DNA of 64,000 bases from Chimonanthus salicifolius (Eukaryota > Streptophyta > Magnoliopsida > Laurales > Calycanthaceae). The notes beneath the pieces are model-generated. The model searched no databases. It was given only the letters and a program-made list of their open reading frames with translations, and had not been told where the DNA came from. The translations under genes were made by a program, and so were the position numbers. The stretch is taken from NCBI GenBank assembly GCA_013350335.1, contig CM023535.1, positions 35,496,991 to 35,560,990 of the forward strand. Reading direction: 5' to 3'. Positions 10,454-22,661 of this stretch are shown here, in pieces (positions within the stretch are counted from its first letter, which is position 1; every line of letters begins with the position of its first letter).

Positions 10454-13400
10454 TGTAATGGCCCGAAATTTTTAAATCAATAAATATGTGAATATTATTT
10501 ATTTTAATGATGAAAATTGGAAATTGGTGGAATAAATGGTAAATGGGCCAAAATTTGGACAAAGGCCCAAATATGGCCCAATAGACCATGGATTGCATTT
10601 TAAAGTCATTTAAGTGGTCAATGATGGCCAATTGGACCATGGGTGGTCAAATTGGGTCAAATAACCATTTGGGACCCAATGGGTCAAGATGGTTAAGCTC
10701 TAAGGTAAATGGATAAGATGGAAATGTAATTGGGCCATGGGCCCAATGATGATCCAATTGATTGTAGTGGGCTTAATAAAATTTAAATCACCTAAGTTAT
10801 TTGGAATTAAACCAAGGTGATGTGGCCAAGTGGGACCCACCTCCACCTCATCAAGTGAGGTGGCGTGTGGGCCAAGGTTTGGTGGGACCGACCACCATAG
10901 TTGATTTGGTCAACCATGGGTGGAGTAATGGAGTTAGGTTAAGTACAAATGGATTAACCTAAAGTAATTACCTAATTAATTAAATAATTAAATTATTTAA
11001 AATGGTGGTTAAAAGTGGTCAAAGTGGGGCCAAGAGGTGAAGACCCACCTCATTCCAACCTCAAATATGAAACACGTTGGGCTTGGTGGTGGTTTAGATA
11101 ACCACCACCATAAAGCAATTTAAATATCTCAAAAATATCTTAAGGTTGGTGAATGTAATTAATGTAAAGTAAAAAAATGGGGATAAGCCTCATCTTTTCC
11201 TTTCTTTCTCTCTTTTCATTCTCATTTCAATCCTTCACTCTCTTATGGCCGTCCCACACTAGGAAGGAGGAGAGAAGAAGGAAATTAAGGAAAGGAAGCT
11301 AAGAAGAGAAGGAGAGAAGAAAGAAGTAGAATTTTAAGGAAAATCACCCTAAGATCAAGGTGATCATCTCCCCTCTCATCATCTCTCTCTCTCCCTCTCT
11401 CAATTTAAACCCTACCTTGGCCGATCCTAAGGTTGGGGGTTGCCACCATGGATCAAGAATCTTGACCTACCAAAGATCAAGAGGAAGGAGAGAGGAGGCT
11501 AAGGAAACCGACGGGAGTGCCGGAAGTCGGAGGAGACGACGGATTGTAAGTATTTCTTAAACAAGAAAATTTGGATTTTTAGGGTTTAAGAATTGGAATT
11601 TATTTTTGTGAATTTAATGGTGGTTACATAAGTTTATGCCATGGATTTTAAATCCATCAAATGGAAGGAATGGTAAGTAATGTATGTTTTTTTTAGGATT
11701 TTGAGAAAATGGAAGATGGAGAAAACCCTAAATGGGTGAATTAGGAGTAGGGAAAAGAAATAAATAAGTGATTATGTGCATTGGGTAATTTATGAAATTA
11801 AGCATGGAAGTGGATGATTGGAAGAAAAATCATAGGCCATAGGGTTCGGCCATGTAGCATGGCCGAACCCCATGGTGAGTGATTAGCTAATTGATATAAT
11901 TGGTTAAGGTTTTGATAAGTGGAAGAAAATGAGGGTAGCAAATGAAAATTAGGATTTTAAATGGGTCAATGTAGGTGTTTGGAGCAATGAATGGTTGATC
12001 ATGAACCATGGATTCGGCCATGGTAAATGGCCGAAACCTATGGTGGTGTAATGGTGATCAAATGATGGGTTTAAGGGATGCAAAAGAGGGATTAATGTAT
12101 TAATGAGTTTAGGGTTTTGAATGAGTAATGTTGTGGCCTTAAGAGGCATAGAAAAATAATGGAACATGAACCATGGGTTCGGCCATGGTGTATGGCCGAA
12201 CCCTATGGTCATGTATTACAAATTTTAAAGGGGTTTAAAAAGGATGGAAAATGGGAAGATTCAATGGGTTAAGTATGTTTGAAACCATGAAAAGATGAGG
12301 GGGAAATGTTATTAGTTTTGATGGGCTCAAGAGATGAAACAAATGTTGATCAAATGAATGATCTAAATAAATGATGAAATTCCCATATAGAGGGATTTGT
12401 GATAAATTAAAATGTGAGCAATGGACCCAAGAAAAAAAAAAATGGGAAAAGGACACCATGGGTTCGACCATGGTGTATGGCCGAACCCATGGCCCATTTG
12501 TGAGCCTTTTGATGGGTTAGATTGGAGTATGAAGGTGTTTAAATTGATTGGGATTAGGTTAAAGACTTATTTTTAATAAGTTCATATTATGGTTGATAGG
12601 TCACTAATAGATCTAAGTTGTGGATCAATTTTGGACTTAAGTGTGGCTAAGTTAATAGACTTTAATGTGGTTAAGGTTGATGATTCAAATCTATAAATAG
12701 GCCAAAGAAAGAATGGGGTAAAGACATCATGAGTTCGGCCATGGTGTATGGCCGAACCGATGACCCATTTGTGGGTAAACTTATGGATAAATTTGGTATG
12801 ATGTATGTGAGAAAGGAATGAGGATTAGAGTGTTTAAGTGGCTAATTTTTAGTGTTGTTAGTTGTAATGGAAGTGTGATTAAGTAATGATAAGTCAAGTG
12901 TATGGTTTAGGTTCTCTCAATGGAGGGACTTATGATGAATTTAATGTGTAACCAAAGACCAAGGACAATGGAGATTTGGTTAAATTTAAAGGGCTGAATT
13001 TTAATGACTCAATTGTAGATCATTATGGCCTAAGGTTAATGTGTTTGTACATGTTTAAAGTAATGGACTTTAGGTTAAATTAAGTGGCTGACTTTATTGA
13101 TTTTAAGATATGGGTGATGGGTCATTGATGGATCCAAATCTATGAATCATCTATGGACTTAATCATGCATGGATGAATGAGTGATTAACCATGGAGAAGA
13201 GGTAGTGGCAAAACCGTAAATAATGGCTAAAATGAAGAACTCCATGGGAGATGATCATGGGTTTAGGGATTCTAAGTAATAGCATTATGTAGGGTAAAAT
13301 AAAGCCTGGGAGGCTGATTTTACACTCATGTAATTAAAATGTGGACTGATTAATGTGTAATAAGGTACTGGACATCGCAAGCGGTACGCGTGTCGGTAGC

Positions 13401-14672
13401 TGGACTGTCGGACGGAAACGAAAGAAAGAACGCTAGTCGGTATTTGGTAGGATTCTAACCTTTTTGTAAGCCATGGATGGAGTGATGGTTTCTTTGAATT
13501 ACTTTGGAAATTTTATGGTTTGGTTAAGATTGGTTTTGAATTATGTATTACGTAGGGGTTTTCATTTGATTTATTCTGGTAAGTATATGATTGGTTTATA
13601 AATGGGTTTTAAAGCTATGATGTGGTTATTGAGGCTTTTCTTGATCTATTTTTGATAATCAAGTTATATGTTTTATGGATGGGATTTTTTAAATGTCATG
13701 GTTTGTTATTATATTCATTACATGGCATATGACATCTACATCTCATGCATGGCATGGGAGGGATATGACAGGGGAAGGATGAAATGAAACCGGAGTCCAT
13801 GCTCCGTCGGGGCGACCGATAAACAGGCATGGAGATATTTTAATGTATTCGATTTATCAGGGATGTTGTATGAAATTATGATACCTTGATGATGGTTCTT
13901 CCATCAAGGGGGATGATTTGTGATTGGTTATATCTGGACGAGGTTTTGCCGTCCAGGGGGATGATTTGGGATTGTGTATATTTTGACGAGGCCGTGCCGT
14001 CAAAGGGGATATGGCATCGGGATACTAAAGATGATGGGTGGGATTCATAACACAGACACCCATGGCATGACATTCATCTTATAGTTTTTTTTTGTTCCTT
14101 ATATGATTTCATATGTGTTTGTTATCACTAATCCATGTGTTAGCCCTACTCGGAGTCCTACTGGGTGCGTTGTCTAACGCCCTACTTCTACCCTAGCTGA
14201 TGACGCAGGAGGTGGCGAAGCGGAAGGAAGAGACGGGAGCCAAGCTAAGGAGCTTGGAAAGGCCTGCTAGATAGTTACTAATGTTTATTTCGGATAATGT
14301 AATTTGCAATAGTTTAGCTTGTCGGAAATGTAATAAATTAGATTACTTGCTATGTTTTGGGATTATATTTTGGACATTATGATTTTGAGGTATTTTAGTA
14401 ATTTAAATGGATGTTATCTTCCCTGCGATCTCAAATTTGTAGAATAGTCCTTATTGTTAATTCCGAATAGTTGTATTATTCCTTGATGCTTGTTGTCTAC
14501 GTGTGAACTGTTCTCCGTGGACTTCGTTCCACGCACACGTAGGGTTGGCCAGTTAAGGCCGGGCTTTAGAAGCTCGGACTTAACTCGCGTCGTGACGTCC
14601 GCGCCCTTTGTCACTCTTTATTAAAAAAAAAAAATAGACTCTGATTTTAGGTGAAAAGGGACGGGCGTTACA
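10454..14672 (+). repeat. Element A 3' LTR (4219 bp)
   Basis: Near-identical copy of 2700-6917, from TGTAATGG to CGTTACA. It keeps the exon-like block with the donor near 11546, five palindromes, and the GGGTGCGTTGTCTAACGCCC hairpin at 14163-14182. It shares a few states with the solo LTR at 55986 rather than with its own partner (for example TTGTGG at about 12129). Confidence 0.93.
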
Positions 14673-15208
14673 GGATCATTAGGTTAATTAATTCCCATTT
14701 AACTCAATTCCATTTGCTTAAATTCCCTTCATGCATACACCCATGGTTGACCAATTCAACCATGGTGGCCGGCCTCACCAATCCTTGGTCCACACGCCAC
14801 CTCATTTGGTGAGGTGGAGGTGGGTCCCATTTGGCCATGTCACCTAGATTTAAATAAATTCCAATTTAGATGTTTTAAATTTAATTAGATCCACTTCAAC
14901 TACTTGGATTACCATTGGGCCCATGGCCCAATTACATTCACCCTTACCCATTTACCTTAGAGCTTACATTACCTTGACCCATTGGGTCCCAAATGGGTAT
15001 TGGGCCCAATTTGACCATCCTTGGCCCAATTGACCATCATTGACCATTTAAATGATTTTAAATCCAATCCATAGTCCATTGGGCCATACTTGGGCCTTTG
15101 TCCATATTTTGATCCATTCACCATTTATTCCATCAAATTTCCAATTTCCACCATTAAAAATAAATAATAGCGACATATTTATTGATTTAAAAATTTCGGG
15201 CCATTACA
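14673..15208 (-). repeat. LTR of family B' (reverse), left-hand part in LTR sense
   Basis: Continues 1-2699 beyond element A. It ends in CGGGCCATTACA, the reverse of the LTR start TGTAATGGCCCG, and then pol sequence of element B begins. So LTR B' was inserted, in reverse, into B pol before A landed in it. Confidence 0.85.
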
Positions 15209-18200
15209 CGATATACCGTACACGCTGACAGACAAGGCATTCCTAGAAGGCTGCAAAAAGAATTGAACCACCTTGTCTTGAACAACCTCAGATTAGATAG
15301 GGCACCAGTGGCTGAACTTCCGGCGGTAGTAGCAGATTATGCTGAGGTATTCCCAACGGAGCTCCCTGGTTTGCCACCCAAGAGGGAGATAGACTTCGAG
15401 GTCAAGTTATATCCCGGTGCTGCTCCAGTATCATTGCCCCATTACAGGATGGCACCGGCTGAGATGACCGAGCTGAAGAAGCAGATTGATGAACTGCTCA
15501 GAATGGGTTTTATTCGGAACAACACATCCGCATGGGGAGCCCCAGTATTATTTGTGAAGAAGAAAAACGGTACCCTTCGGATGTGTGTAGACTACAGGAA
15601 ATTAAACCAGCTGACTGTCAGGAACAAGTATCCCCTACCCAGGATTGACGATCTGTTTGATCAACTTAGGGGTTCCTCTCACTTCTTCAAGATTGATCTG
15701 ATGTCTGAGTACCATCAAATCCGGGTTAGGGAGGAGGATATATAGAAGACAGCTTTCAGGACACGGTATGGTCTATATGAGTATGTAGTCATGCCATTTG
15801 GACTCACAAATGCACCGGCTGTGTTCATGGACCTGATGAATAGGATATTCCGTCCTTACTTGTATCAGTTTGTGATTGTATTTATTGATGATATTCTGAT
15901 CTATTCCAAGAGTCAGGAGGAACATACCGAACACCTGCGGATAGTCCTGGACACCTTGAGGAAGAACTAGTTGTATGCCAAAGCCAGCAAGTGTGAATTC
16001 TAGCTATTTGAGGTCAACTTCTTGGGGCACATTATATCGGAAGAAGGTATAGCCGTGGACCCGACTAAGGTAGCGACAGTGAGGGGGTGGAAAGCACCGA
16101 CGAATGTGACCGAGATCCGCAGTTTTCTGGGATTGGCCAGTTACTACAGGAAATTCATCATGGACTTCTCCAAGATTGCAGCTCCACTTACCCGACTCAC
16201 TCAAAAAGGAGTCAAATTTGAGTGGTCAGATCTGTGCAACCGAAGATTTGAGGAGCTAAAGGAGAGGCTTACAACCGCTACCTATTTTGATCTTGCCAGA
16301 AAGATGCATAAATTATGAGGTATACTGTGATGCCTCAGGTGAGGGACTGGGGTGTACACTCAGTCAAGGTAATCGTGCGGTGGCGTACGGATCAAGACAG
16401 TTGAAAATTCATGAACGCCATTATCCCACACATGATCTGGAGCTAGCAGCAGTGGTCTTCGTTTTCAAAAGCTGGAGACAATACCTTTATGGTGAGAAAT
16501 TTGAGGTGTTCTCCGATCACAAGAGCCTGAAGTACTTATTTGATCAGAAGGAACTCAACATGAGACAGCGCAGATGGATGGAATATCTGGCGGATTATGA
16601 GTTCGCACTTCGGTATCATCCGGACAAGGCGAACAAGGTGGCGGATGCCCTCAGCCGCATGTCACATGCGACAGCAGCCAGTTTGATCAGGACGGAATGG
16701 GAAGTGTTGAGTACCATCAGAGAGTTCAAACTCTACCTCAATAATCATGGGACCATATATAATCTGATCATACGATCCAACATGGTCTCTGAGATTGAAC
16801 GGGAGCAACGGACAGATCCAGAGGTGGAGGAGATATGGACTAAGATGTCTACCGGTGAGGTTGTACCGGAGTGGGAATTACGACCAGGACAGGGTCTTGT
16901 GTTCCGAGGCAGGACATATGTGCCTAAGAGCTGCAGAAGAGAGTTGTTGATTGAAGCACACCAAACCAAGCTCTCTATCCATCCGGGCAGCACCAAAATG
17001 TATCATGATCTTAAGAGGCACTATTGGTGGCATGGACTCAAGAAAGATGTAGTCGAGTTTGTTGCTCGTTGCCTAACTTGTCAGCAGGTTAAGGCAGAAC
17101 ATCAGAAAATACCGGGTTTACTCGCACCCTTGCCAGTGCCGGAGTGGAAATGGGAGCACATATCCATGGATTTTGTAATAGGATTGCCAAGGTCACCAAA
17201 GGGCAACGATGCGATATGGGTTGTAGTGGACCGGTTGACTAAGTCTGCGCATTTCCTTCCCATCAAGATGACGGATTCATTGGAGACCTTGGGTCGACGG
17301 TACATCAGGGATATCATCAGACTACATGGTATTCCCCAGACTATTGTGTTTGACAGGGATGGCCGATTTACCGGCAGAGTATGGCAGGGCATGCAGTCAG
17401 CTTTGGGGACCGATATACTGAATAGCACTGCATTTCACCCACAGACTGATGGACAGTCAGAGAGGACGATACAAACTCTGGAGGATATGTTGAGAGCATG
17501 TATGCTAGACTTCAAGGGCAGATGGGAGGATCATTTTCCACTGGTGGAGTTCTCTTACAATAACAATTACCAGGCAAGCCTCCAGATGGCTCCATTTGAG
17601 GCCTTGTATGGTAGGCCATGTAGATCACTAGTGTACTGGACAGAGGCCGGTGAGCCTTCACTAATTGGACCCGAGTTGGTTGCGGAGACTACAGCGCAGA
17701 TCAAATTGATATGGCAACACTTACTCACTGCGCAGAGCCGTCAGAAGAGCTACGCCGACAAGAGGAGAAGGTTCCTCGAGTTTGAGGTAGGAGACTTGGT
17801 GTTCTTAAAAGTCTCACCACGGAAGGAACACAGGAGATTCGGGAAGAAAGGGAAACTGTTGCCTAGATTTGTGGGACCGTTTCCAATCCTGAAGAGGGTG
17901 GGGGGGGGGCTATATTATCAGTTGGCGCTCCCTCCACAGTTATCATCTTTACATGATGTGTTCCATGTGTCCATGTTGAGGAAGTACAACCCTAATCCTT
18001 CACATGTCCTGAGCGTGCAAGACATCGATGTGCAAAGCAACGTGACGTATGTGGAGAAGCCGATCAGAGTGATCGGGAGAGAATAAGGAGTGTTACAGAA
18101 CCGCACTATTCAGTTAGTCAAGGTGGTATGGGAACAACATGGCAATGAGGAAGCCACCTGGGAACTTGAATCAGAGATGAGAGCCGCTCATCCGGAGCTC

Positions 18201-18209
18201 TTTGTATGA
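15209..18209 (+). pseudogene. Element B pol, RT to chromodomain, broken
   Basis: Begins in the linker after protease ([13 protein letters not shown]) and runs through RT, RNase H, integrase and chromodomain; gag and protease lie left of the B' insertion, outside the window. RT keeps the [15 protein letters not shown] catalytic box (about 15870-15915). Stops interrupt it at about 15743 (Glu to TAG), 15968 (Gln to TAG) and 16001 (Trp to TAG), and a frameshift lies near 16290. From 16287 to 18086 there is a 599-codon open frame: RNase H with its four acidic positions (CDAS, LELAAV, FSDHKS, VADALSR), the integrase HHCC region (H..HPGS...CLTCQQ) and the DDE core ([22 protein letters not shown]). 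A TAA at about 18085 cuts off the chromodomain (VVWEQHGNEEATWELE, ending at 18209). Not functional as it stands. Confidence 0.92.
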
Positions 18210-18249
18210 GTTATTTTGAACCTCTACTTCTCTCGAATTTTCGGGACGA

Positions 18250-18271
18250 AAATTTCAAAAAAGGATTGTAT
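18250..18271 (+). other. Polypurine tract of element B
   Basis: AAAATTTCAAAAAAGGATTG directly before the 3' LTR, after TTTTCGGGACG. Same arrangement as in A, D and E. Confidence 0.7.
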
Positions 18272-19357
18272 TGTAATAGTTCAGAATTTTTAAATCAATA
18301 TCTATGTGGCTATTATTTAATTTTAATGATGGAAATTGGGAAATATGATGGAATAAATGTTAAGTGGATCAAAATTTGGACAAAGGCCCAAGTATGGCCC
18401 AATGGGCTATGGATTGGATCTAGGTTCATTTAAATGGTCAATGATGGTCAAATTGGGCCCAATACCCATTTGGGACCCAATGAATCAAGATGATGTAAAC
18501 TCTAAGGTAAATAGGTAAGAAATAAATTTAATTGGGCCATGGGCCCAATGGAGATCCAATTAGTTGGAAAGGATTGAATTAATTAATGTGAAAATCACCT
18601 AAGTTAATTTTAATTAAACCAAGGTGACATGGCCGAATGGGACCCACCTCCACCTCACCAACTGAGGTGGCGTGTGGACCAAGGATTGGTGGGGCCGGCC
18701 ACCATGGTTGAATTGGTCAAGCATGGGTGGATACATGGATGGAATTTAAGAAAAAGGAATTAGGTTAAGTGAGAATTAATTAACCTAAGTTAATTATCTA
18801 ATTAATTAAATAATTAAACTATCCAAAAAGGTGGTCAAAAAGGGTCAAAAGATGGAAAACCAAACCATTCCATCTTAAGAAGCCAAAACCGTTGGCTAGC
18901 AGTGGTTTATTCTAACCACCACCATTAAAGCATAAAAAAATCCCATGCTTGGTTGGTGGGAGGAGTTAATGGTGGAATGTAAGTTACACAACCAAATGAG
19001 ATGAACCTTATCTCATTTCTCCATCTCTTTCCATCTAACTCTTTCACTCTCTCCCTCTCTTGCTCTCTCATTGTCGTCCCCCACACCAAGGAAAGAAGAA
19101 GAAAACTAAGAAGAGAAGAAGAGAAGAAAAGAGAAGAAAAGTGCAAGTGTTGGCCCACCTCTTCAAGATCAAGAGTTGGGGTAGTTTTCTCATCCTCTCC
19201 CCCTCTCTCTCTCAAATCTACTCCATCTTAGCCGACCCAAGCATTGGAGTTTTTCATTGGGTCAAGCACATCTTAGCCGACCAACAAAGGAGAAGAAGAA
19301 GAAAGGAGGCCAAGGAATCCAAAGGGAGCAAAGAAAAGTCGGTGGAGCCGTCGGATT

Positions 19358-19363
19358 GTAAGT
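19358..19363 (+). promoter_or_regulatory. Candidate 5' splice site in LTR B
   Basis: GTAAGT after GTGGAGCCGTCGGATT. Upstream is a TC-rich then GA-rich stretch (19020-19357) that looks like a 5' untranslated exon. Confidence 0.5.
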
Positions 19364-20935
19364 ATCTCTAAACAAGATATTAGGTTTTTATGGTTTAAAA
19401 ATGGAATCCATTTCTTAGATGGTGGCAAAAAATGTCATGGGCCTTGGATTTAAAATCCATCCAAAAGATGAATGAGAAATGATCAAAATGGGAAGGAGAG
19501 ATTAAGAAAAAAAAAAAAAAATAGATGCATTAAGGACATTGGTATTAAAAATTGTTGTAAGCATGGATGTATGTGATTTGATGGGGCTCTTAAAGAATGG
19601 AAACCATGGAATATGATTAATGGTTTTAAAGGTTTTGAATGATTAAATGTAGTGATCTTAAATGACGAAATTCATGAAGATGTGAATGATTTTTGTTGCC
19701 TTAAAAGACATGAATGAATGATGGACCATGAACTTATGGTGATGGTGTTAGAATTTTAATGGGTTTAGAGAGTGGAGGCTATGTTAAGTGGTTAATGATT
19801 TTTAAAGTTCTAATGAATGAATGATTAGTGAATTTTTTTTTTAGGGGTTTTTAAATGAGGAAAACCATGGAGAGATTTTATGGAGGGAATGCTTTTGAAC
19901 CCTATGGTGATGTATGTGTAATGTTGATGAGTGTAAAAGATGGAAAAATAATGGGGGATGTGTTAGTAGTTTTGATGGACCAAAATGTACCAAATTGATG
20001 ATCAAAGATTCGTGATTTAAATGCATGGTGTGAACCTCCTCATGGTGGAGCTTAGGGTGGAAATAAACGAGGGAAATGGGTCCATGGAAAAATAAGAAAA
20101 AAGACATCATGGGTTCGGCCATGGTGTATGGCCGAACCCGTGACCCAATTTATGAGCCATGTGATGGGCTAAGTATGGGGTTATGTATGTGTCTTAATTA
20201 ATGAGGTTTAAGTTAAGAAAAAGGGTTGTGTTTAATGGTTTTGTGGCATGATTAAATGAGACACTAAGGGATCTAAGTTTAATGATCAATTATAGACTTA
20301 AGTGTGCATGATGAAATGAGGATTTAACCATGGAAGAGTAGTGGCAAAATCCTAAATATTGGCCAAATTCAAGAACCATGGGTTCGGCCATGGTACATGG
20401 CCGAACCCCATGGGAGATGATCATGGACTTAGGGGCTCTAAGTAACAACCTTATATGTGATTAATAAAGCCCAGGTTGCTGGTTTTTAGACCCATGTAAT
20501 TAAAATAATTAATGGATTAAATGGGACCCACAAACCTAGTTAGTGAAGTTCGGCCATGGTGCATGGCCGAACCCCGCTAAGGTATGATTAATAGATTTAA
20601 ATGGTTAAAAACATGGGTTGATTATTCGTATGTAATAAGGTATCGGATATCGCAAGCGGTGCGCGTATCGGTGACGGGATTATCGGACGAAAATGTAAGA
20701 GGATATTAGTCGGTATTTGGTAGGATTCCAACCTTTTTGTAAGCCGTGGATTACATGTTATATGATCGTTTCCTTGATTTCTTTTGGTAATTATATGATT
20801 GGTGTTATGATGGGTTTTAAGATTATGATATATATATATTATATGGCATATGGCATATTACATTTACAATGATTTAAATACTATATAGCATATCGCAATT
20901 ACAACTCATGCATGGGATGGGCGGGAAAATAAAGG

Positions 20936-21185
20936 AACCGGAGTCCATGCTCCGTCGGGGGGACCGAGAAGCAAACATGGGGATAACTTGATATGCTATA
21001 ACCGGAGTCCATGCTCCGTCGGGGCGACCGAGAAGCAAACATGGGGATATCGTGATATGCTATAACCGGAGTCCATGCTCTGTCGGGGCGACCGAGAAGC
21101 AATCATGGGGATATCTTGATGTGTTGAGATATAACCGGAGTCCATGCTCCATCGGGGCGACCGAGAAGCAAACATGGGGATATCA
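20936..21185 (+). repeat. Tandem repeat in LTR B, 64-69-bp unit, four copies
   Basis: Units begin ACCGGAGTCCATGCTCCGTC at about 20937, 21001, 21065 and 21134 and contain GGGCGACCGAGAAGC. Each carries the small palindrome GGAG-N6-CTCC. The reverse copy (about 44589-44920) has five units and the C LTR piece (about 24150-24330) three, so copy number varies. Confidence 0.85.
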
Positions 21186-21803
21186 TGATGGTATGGATGA
21201 TGGGTGGGACTCATGACATAGACACCCATGGCATAGCATTCATTTTATGGTTTTCATTATATTATTATCGGTATGCTTGTTATCACTAATCCATATGTTA
21301 GCCCTACTCGGAGTCCTACTGGGCGCGTTGTCTAACGCCCTACTTCTACCCTAGCTGATGACGCAACGGGAGCCAAGCATAGGAGCTTGGGGAAGCGGGC
21401 TACTTAGTTTATTTAAATTTATTTTGGAATATGTAATTGAGTAACTTAGCTCGTCGGATTGTAATAATTTCTGTTTCTTGCTATGGTTTGGACTGTATGT
21501 TCGGATGTTATCATTTTGAGGTATTTTAGTAATTAAATGAATGCATCTTCCCTGCTATCTCAAAATTGGTAGGATAGTCTCTATTATAATTCCGCACTTA
21601 GTTTAAATATTCCTCGAGCTTACTTCTACGTGTGAACCGTTCTTCGTGGACTTAGTTCCACGCACACGTAGGGTTGGCCAGTTAAGGGCCGGGCTTTAGA
21701 AGCTCGGATTTAATTCGCGTCGTGACGTCCGCGCCCTTTGTCACTCTTTATTTAAAAAAAGAAAAATAGACTCTGATTTTGGTGAAAAGGGGCGGGCATT
21801 ACA

Positions 21804-21967
21804 ACCACTGCTTGAACCCATTCTTTCAACTCGGGAGGCACAACCAGCAGGTTCACACTATTCTGTCCCTCCTCCTGATGGGGTGGCTGTACCCCCTCTT
21901 CCTGACGAGGTGGTGGCACCTCTTCCTCTACCAGTGGGTTGCATCAGGTTCTTCTCTTCGGAGGCAT
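21804..21967 (-). pseudogene. Element C gag, N-terminal piece
   Basis: Reads from ATG at 21967 as MPPKRRT followed by TGA, then in one frame VEEEVPPPRQEEGVQPPHQEEGQNSV and VVPPELKEWVQAVV, which lines up with the N-terminal Gag of D (VPPELQSLVQAVVTSVLQQHL). An early stop breaks it. The rest of this gag is at 47562-48476 on the plus strand; the break point is the insertion site of the solo B LTR (GTGGT duplication), later separated by the inversion. A CTTAG acceptor-like site precedes the ATG (AG at 21972-21973, reverse). Confidence 0.85.
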
Positions 21968-22513
21968 TTTCCTAAGTCATTGAAAACATTTATCGACTTA
22001 GTTCCTTCATAAAGTTTTGTGTTTACGTATTTTGGGGAAAAATTACCAAATAAGCACTCTTATATTTTTGGGGAAAAACTTCCCAAGTATCATGTAGTCT
22101 TTCTCAAATTGGGGAAATTGCCAAATCAGCACACTTAGTTTTTGGGGAAAATTTCCTAAGTATCAATGTTTGTTCCATTTGGTGAAATCGGGGAAATTTT
22201 CCTACGTTTGATAAAGCCATCACCATTTCATCAATTTGGGGGAAAAATCTAGATGTTTTCTTATTTCGGGGAAAGTAAGCCCTATTTGCTATGTTTGATA
22301 GATCTAACTTAGACTAATTGTTCTTCCCTTGCCATCATTCCTTTTCGTCAAATGTTGCTCTCAGATTGAATGCTTCAGTCTGAGTCAATCGAAGTACATT
22401 AATCCGGCCCCCGTGCAGCGGACTCCGAAGAGTCGGTCAGTTGGGATTCTTATTCGTCAGTGAGACGTGAAACCGTCTTAATCATGCTTCGAGAGATTCA
22501 TTCTTCTGATTTC
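21968..22513 (-). promoter_or_regulatory. Element C leader
   Basis: Reverse-strand 5' leader with TTTCCCC-type repeats (22020-22290) and the conserved UUCG hairpin GACTCCGAAGAGTC (22421-22434 as read on plus). Homologous to the leaders of A, D, E and G. Confidence 0.75.
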
Positions 22514-22525
22514 GCTCTGATACCA
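22514..22525 (-). other. Primer binding site of element C
   Basis: GCTCTGATACCA on plus, the reverse of TGGTATCAGAGC, two bases from the LTR tail at 22528. Initiator tRNA-Met type. Confidence 0.9.
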
Positions 22526-22527
22526 AC

Positions 22528-22661
22528 TGTAACGCCCTCCCCTTTTCACTAAAATCAGAGTCTAATTTCTTTTTGTTTGAAAATAAAGAGTGACAAAGGG
22601 CGTGGGACGTCACAACGCGAGTTAAGTCCGAGCTTCTAAAGCTCGGCCCCTAACTGGCCAA
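22528..22661 (-). repeat. Element C LTR tail (R-U5), upstream pseudo-LTR
   Basis: Only the last ~130 bp of a B-type LTR are present, ending in the U5 terminus next to the primer site. On the sense strand the sequence before it is RT, not LTR: the two join in TTGGCCAGTTA (reverse at 22651-22661), which occurs both in pol (GGGATTGGCCAGTTACTAC) and in the LTR (GGGTTGGCCAGTTAAGG). The same junction recurs at 49758-49768. Confidence 0.9.

Larger units (their letters stand above)
2700..14672 (+). mobile_element. Element A: complete non-autonomous LTR retrotransposon with giant LTRs
   Basis: Two LTRs of 4218 and 4219 bp (2700-6917, 10454-14672) start TGTAATGG and end CGTTACA. They enclose a 3.5-kb internal region with a tRNA-Met primer site, a leader, one ORF with zinc-knuckle-like motifs, LTR-like filler and a gutted integrase remnant. 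Flanks are AGATC (2695-2699) and GGATC (14673-14677), a 5-bp target duplication with one mismatch, and the host LTR B' continues on both sides. The LTRs differ at only a scattering of sites by eye (for example 4713 and 6842), so the insertion looks young. Without protease, RT or RNase H it must have moved in trans; shared leader, U5 and polypurine-tract sequence point to the B/D type elements as helpers. Comparable to LARD-type elements, but with LTRs making up about 70 per cent of the length. Confidence 0.9.
18272..21803 (+). repeat. Element B 3' LTR (3532 bp), left border of the inverted block
   Basis: TGTAATAGTTCAG at the start, GGGCGGGCATTACA at the end. It follows B pol and a polypurine tract, so it is a 3' LTR. 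Its reverse complement is at 43947-47561 with very high identity. It is followed by ACCAC (21804-21808), which is not its own target duplication: ACCAC is the reverse of the GTGGT that flanks the other copy. Contains the exon-like block with a GTAAGT donor (19358-19363), palindromes at about 20115, 20383 and 20548, a four-unit repeat (20941-21185) and the conserved hairpin at 21321-21340. Confidence 0.92.

Noticed and set aside
16287..18086. 599-codon frame that might be called an intact integrase gene
   Set aside because: It starts inside RNase H after a frameshift, lacks RT upstream in frame and is cut from its chromodomain by a TAA at 18085. It is a pol remnant.
19841..20122. 93-codon frame conserved between 19841-20122 and 45722-46003
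   Set aside because: Identical because both copies are the same LTR family; composition is repetitive and the palindrome is part of the frame.
20936..21185. Regular repeats that could suggest a CRISPR array
   Set aside because: Plant DNA, units adjoin without unique spacers, and the repeats sit inside LTRs.
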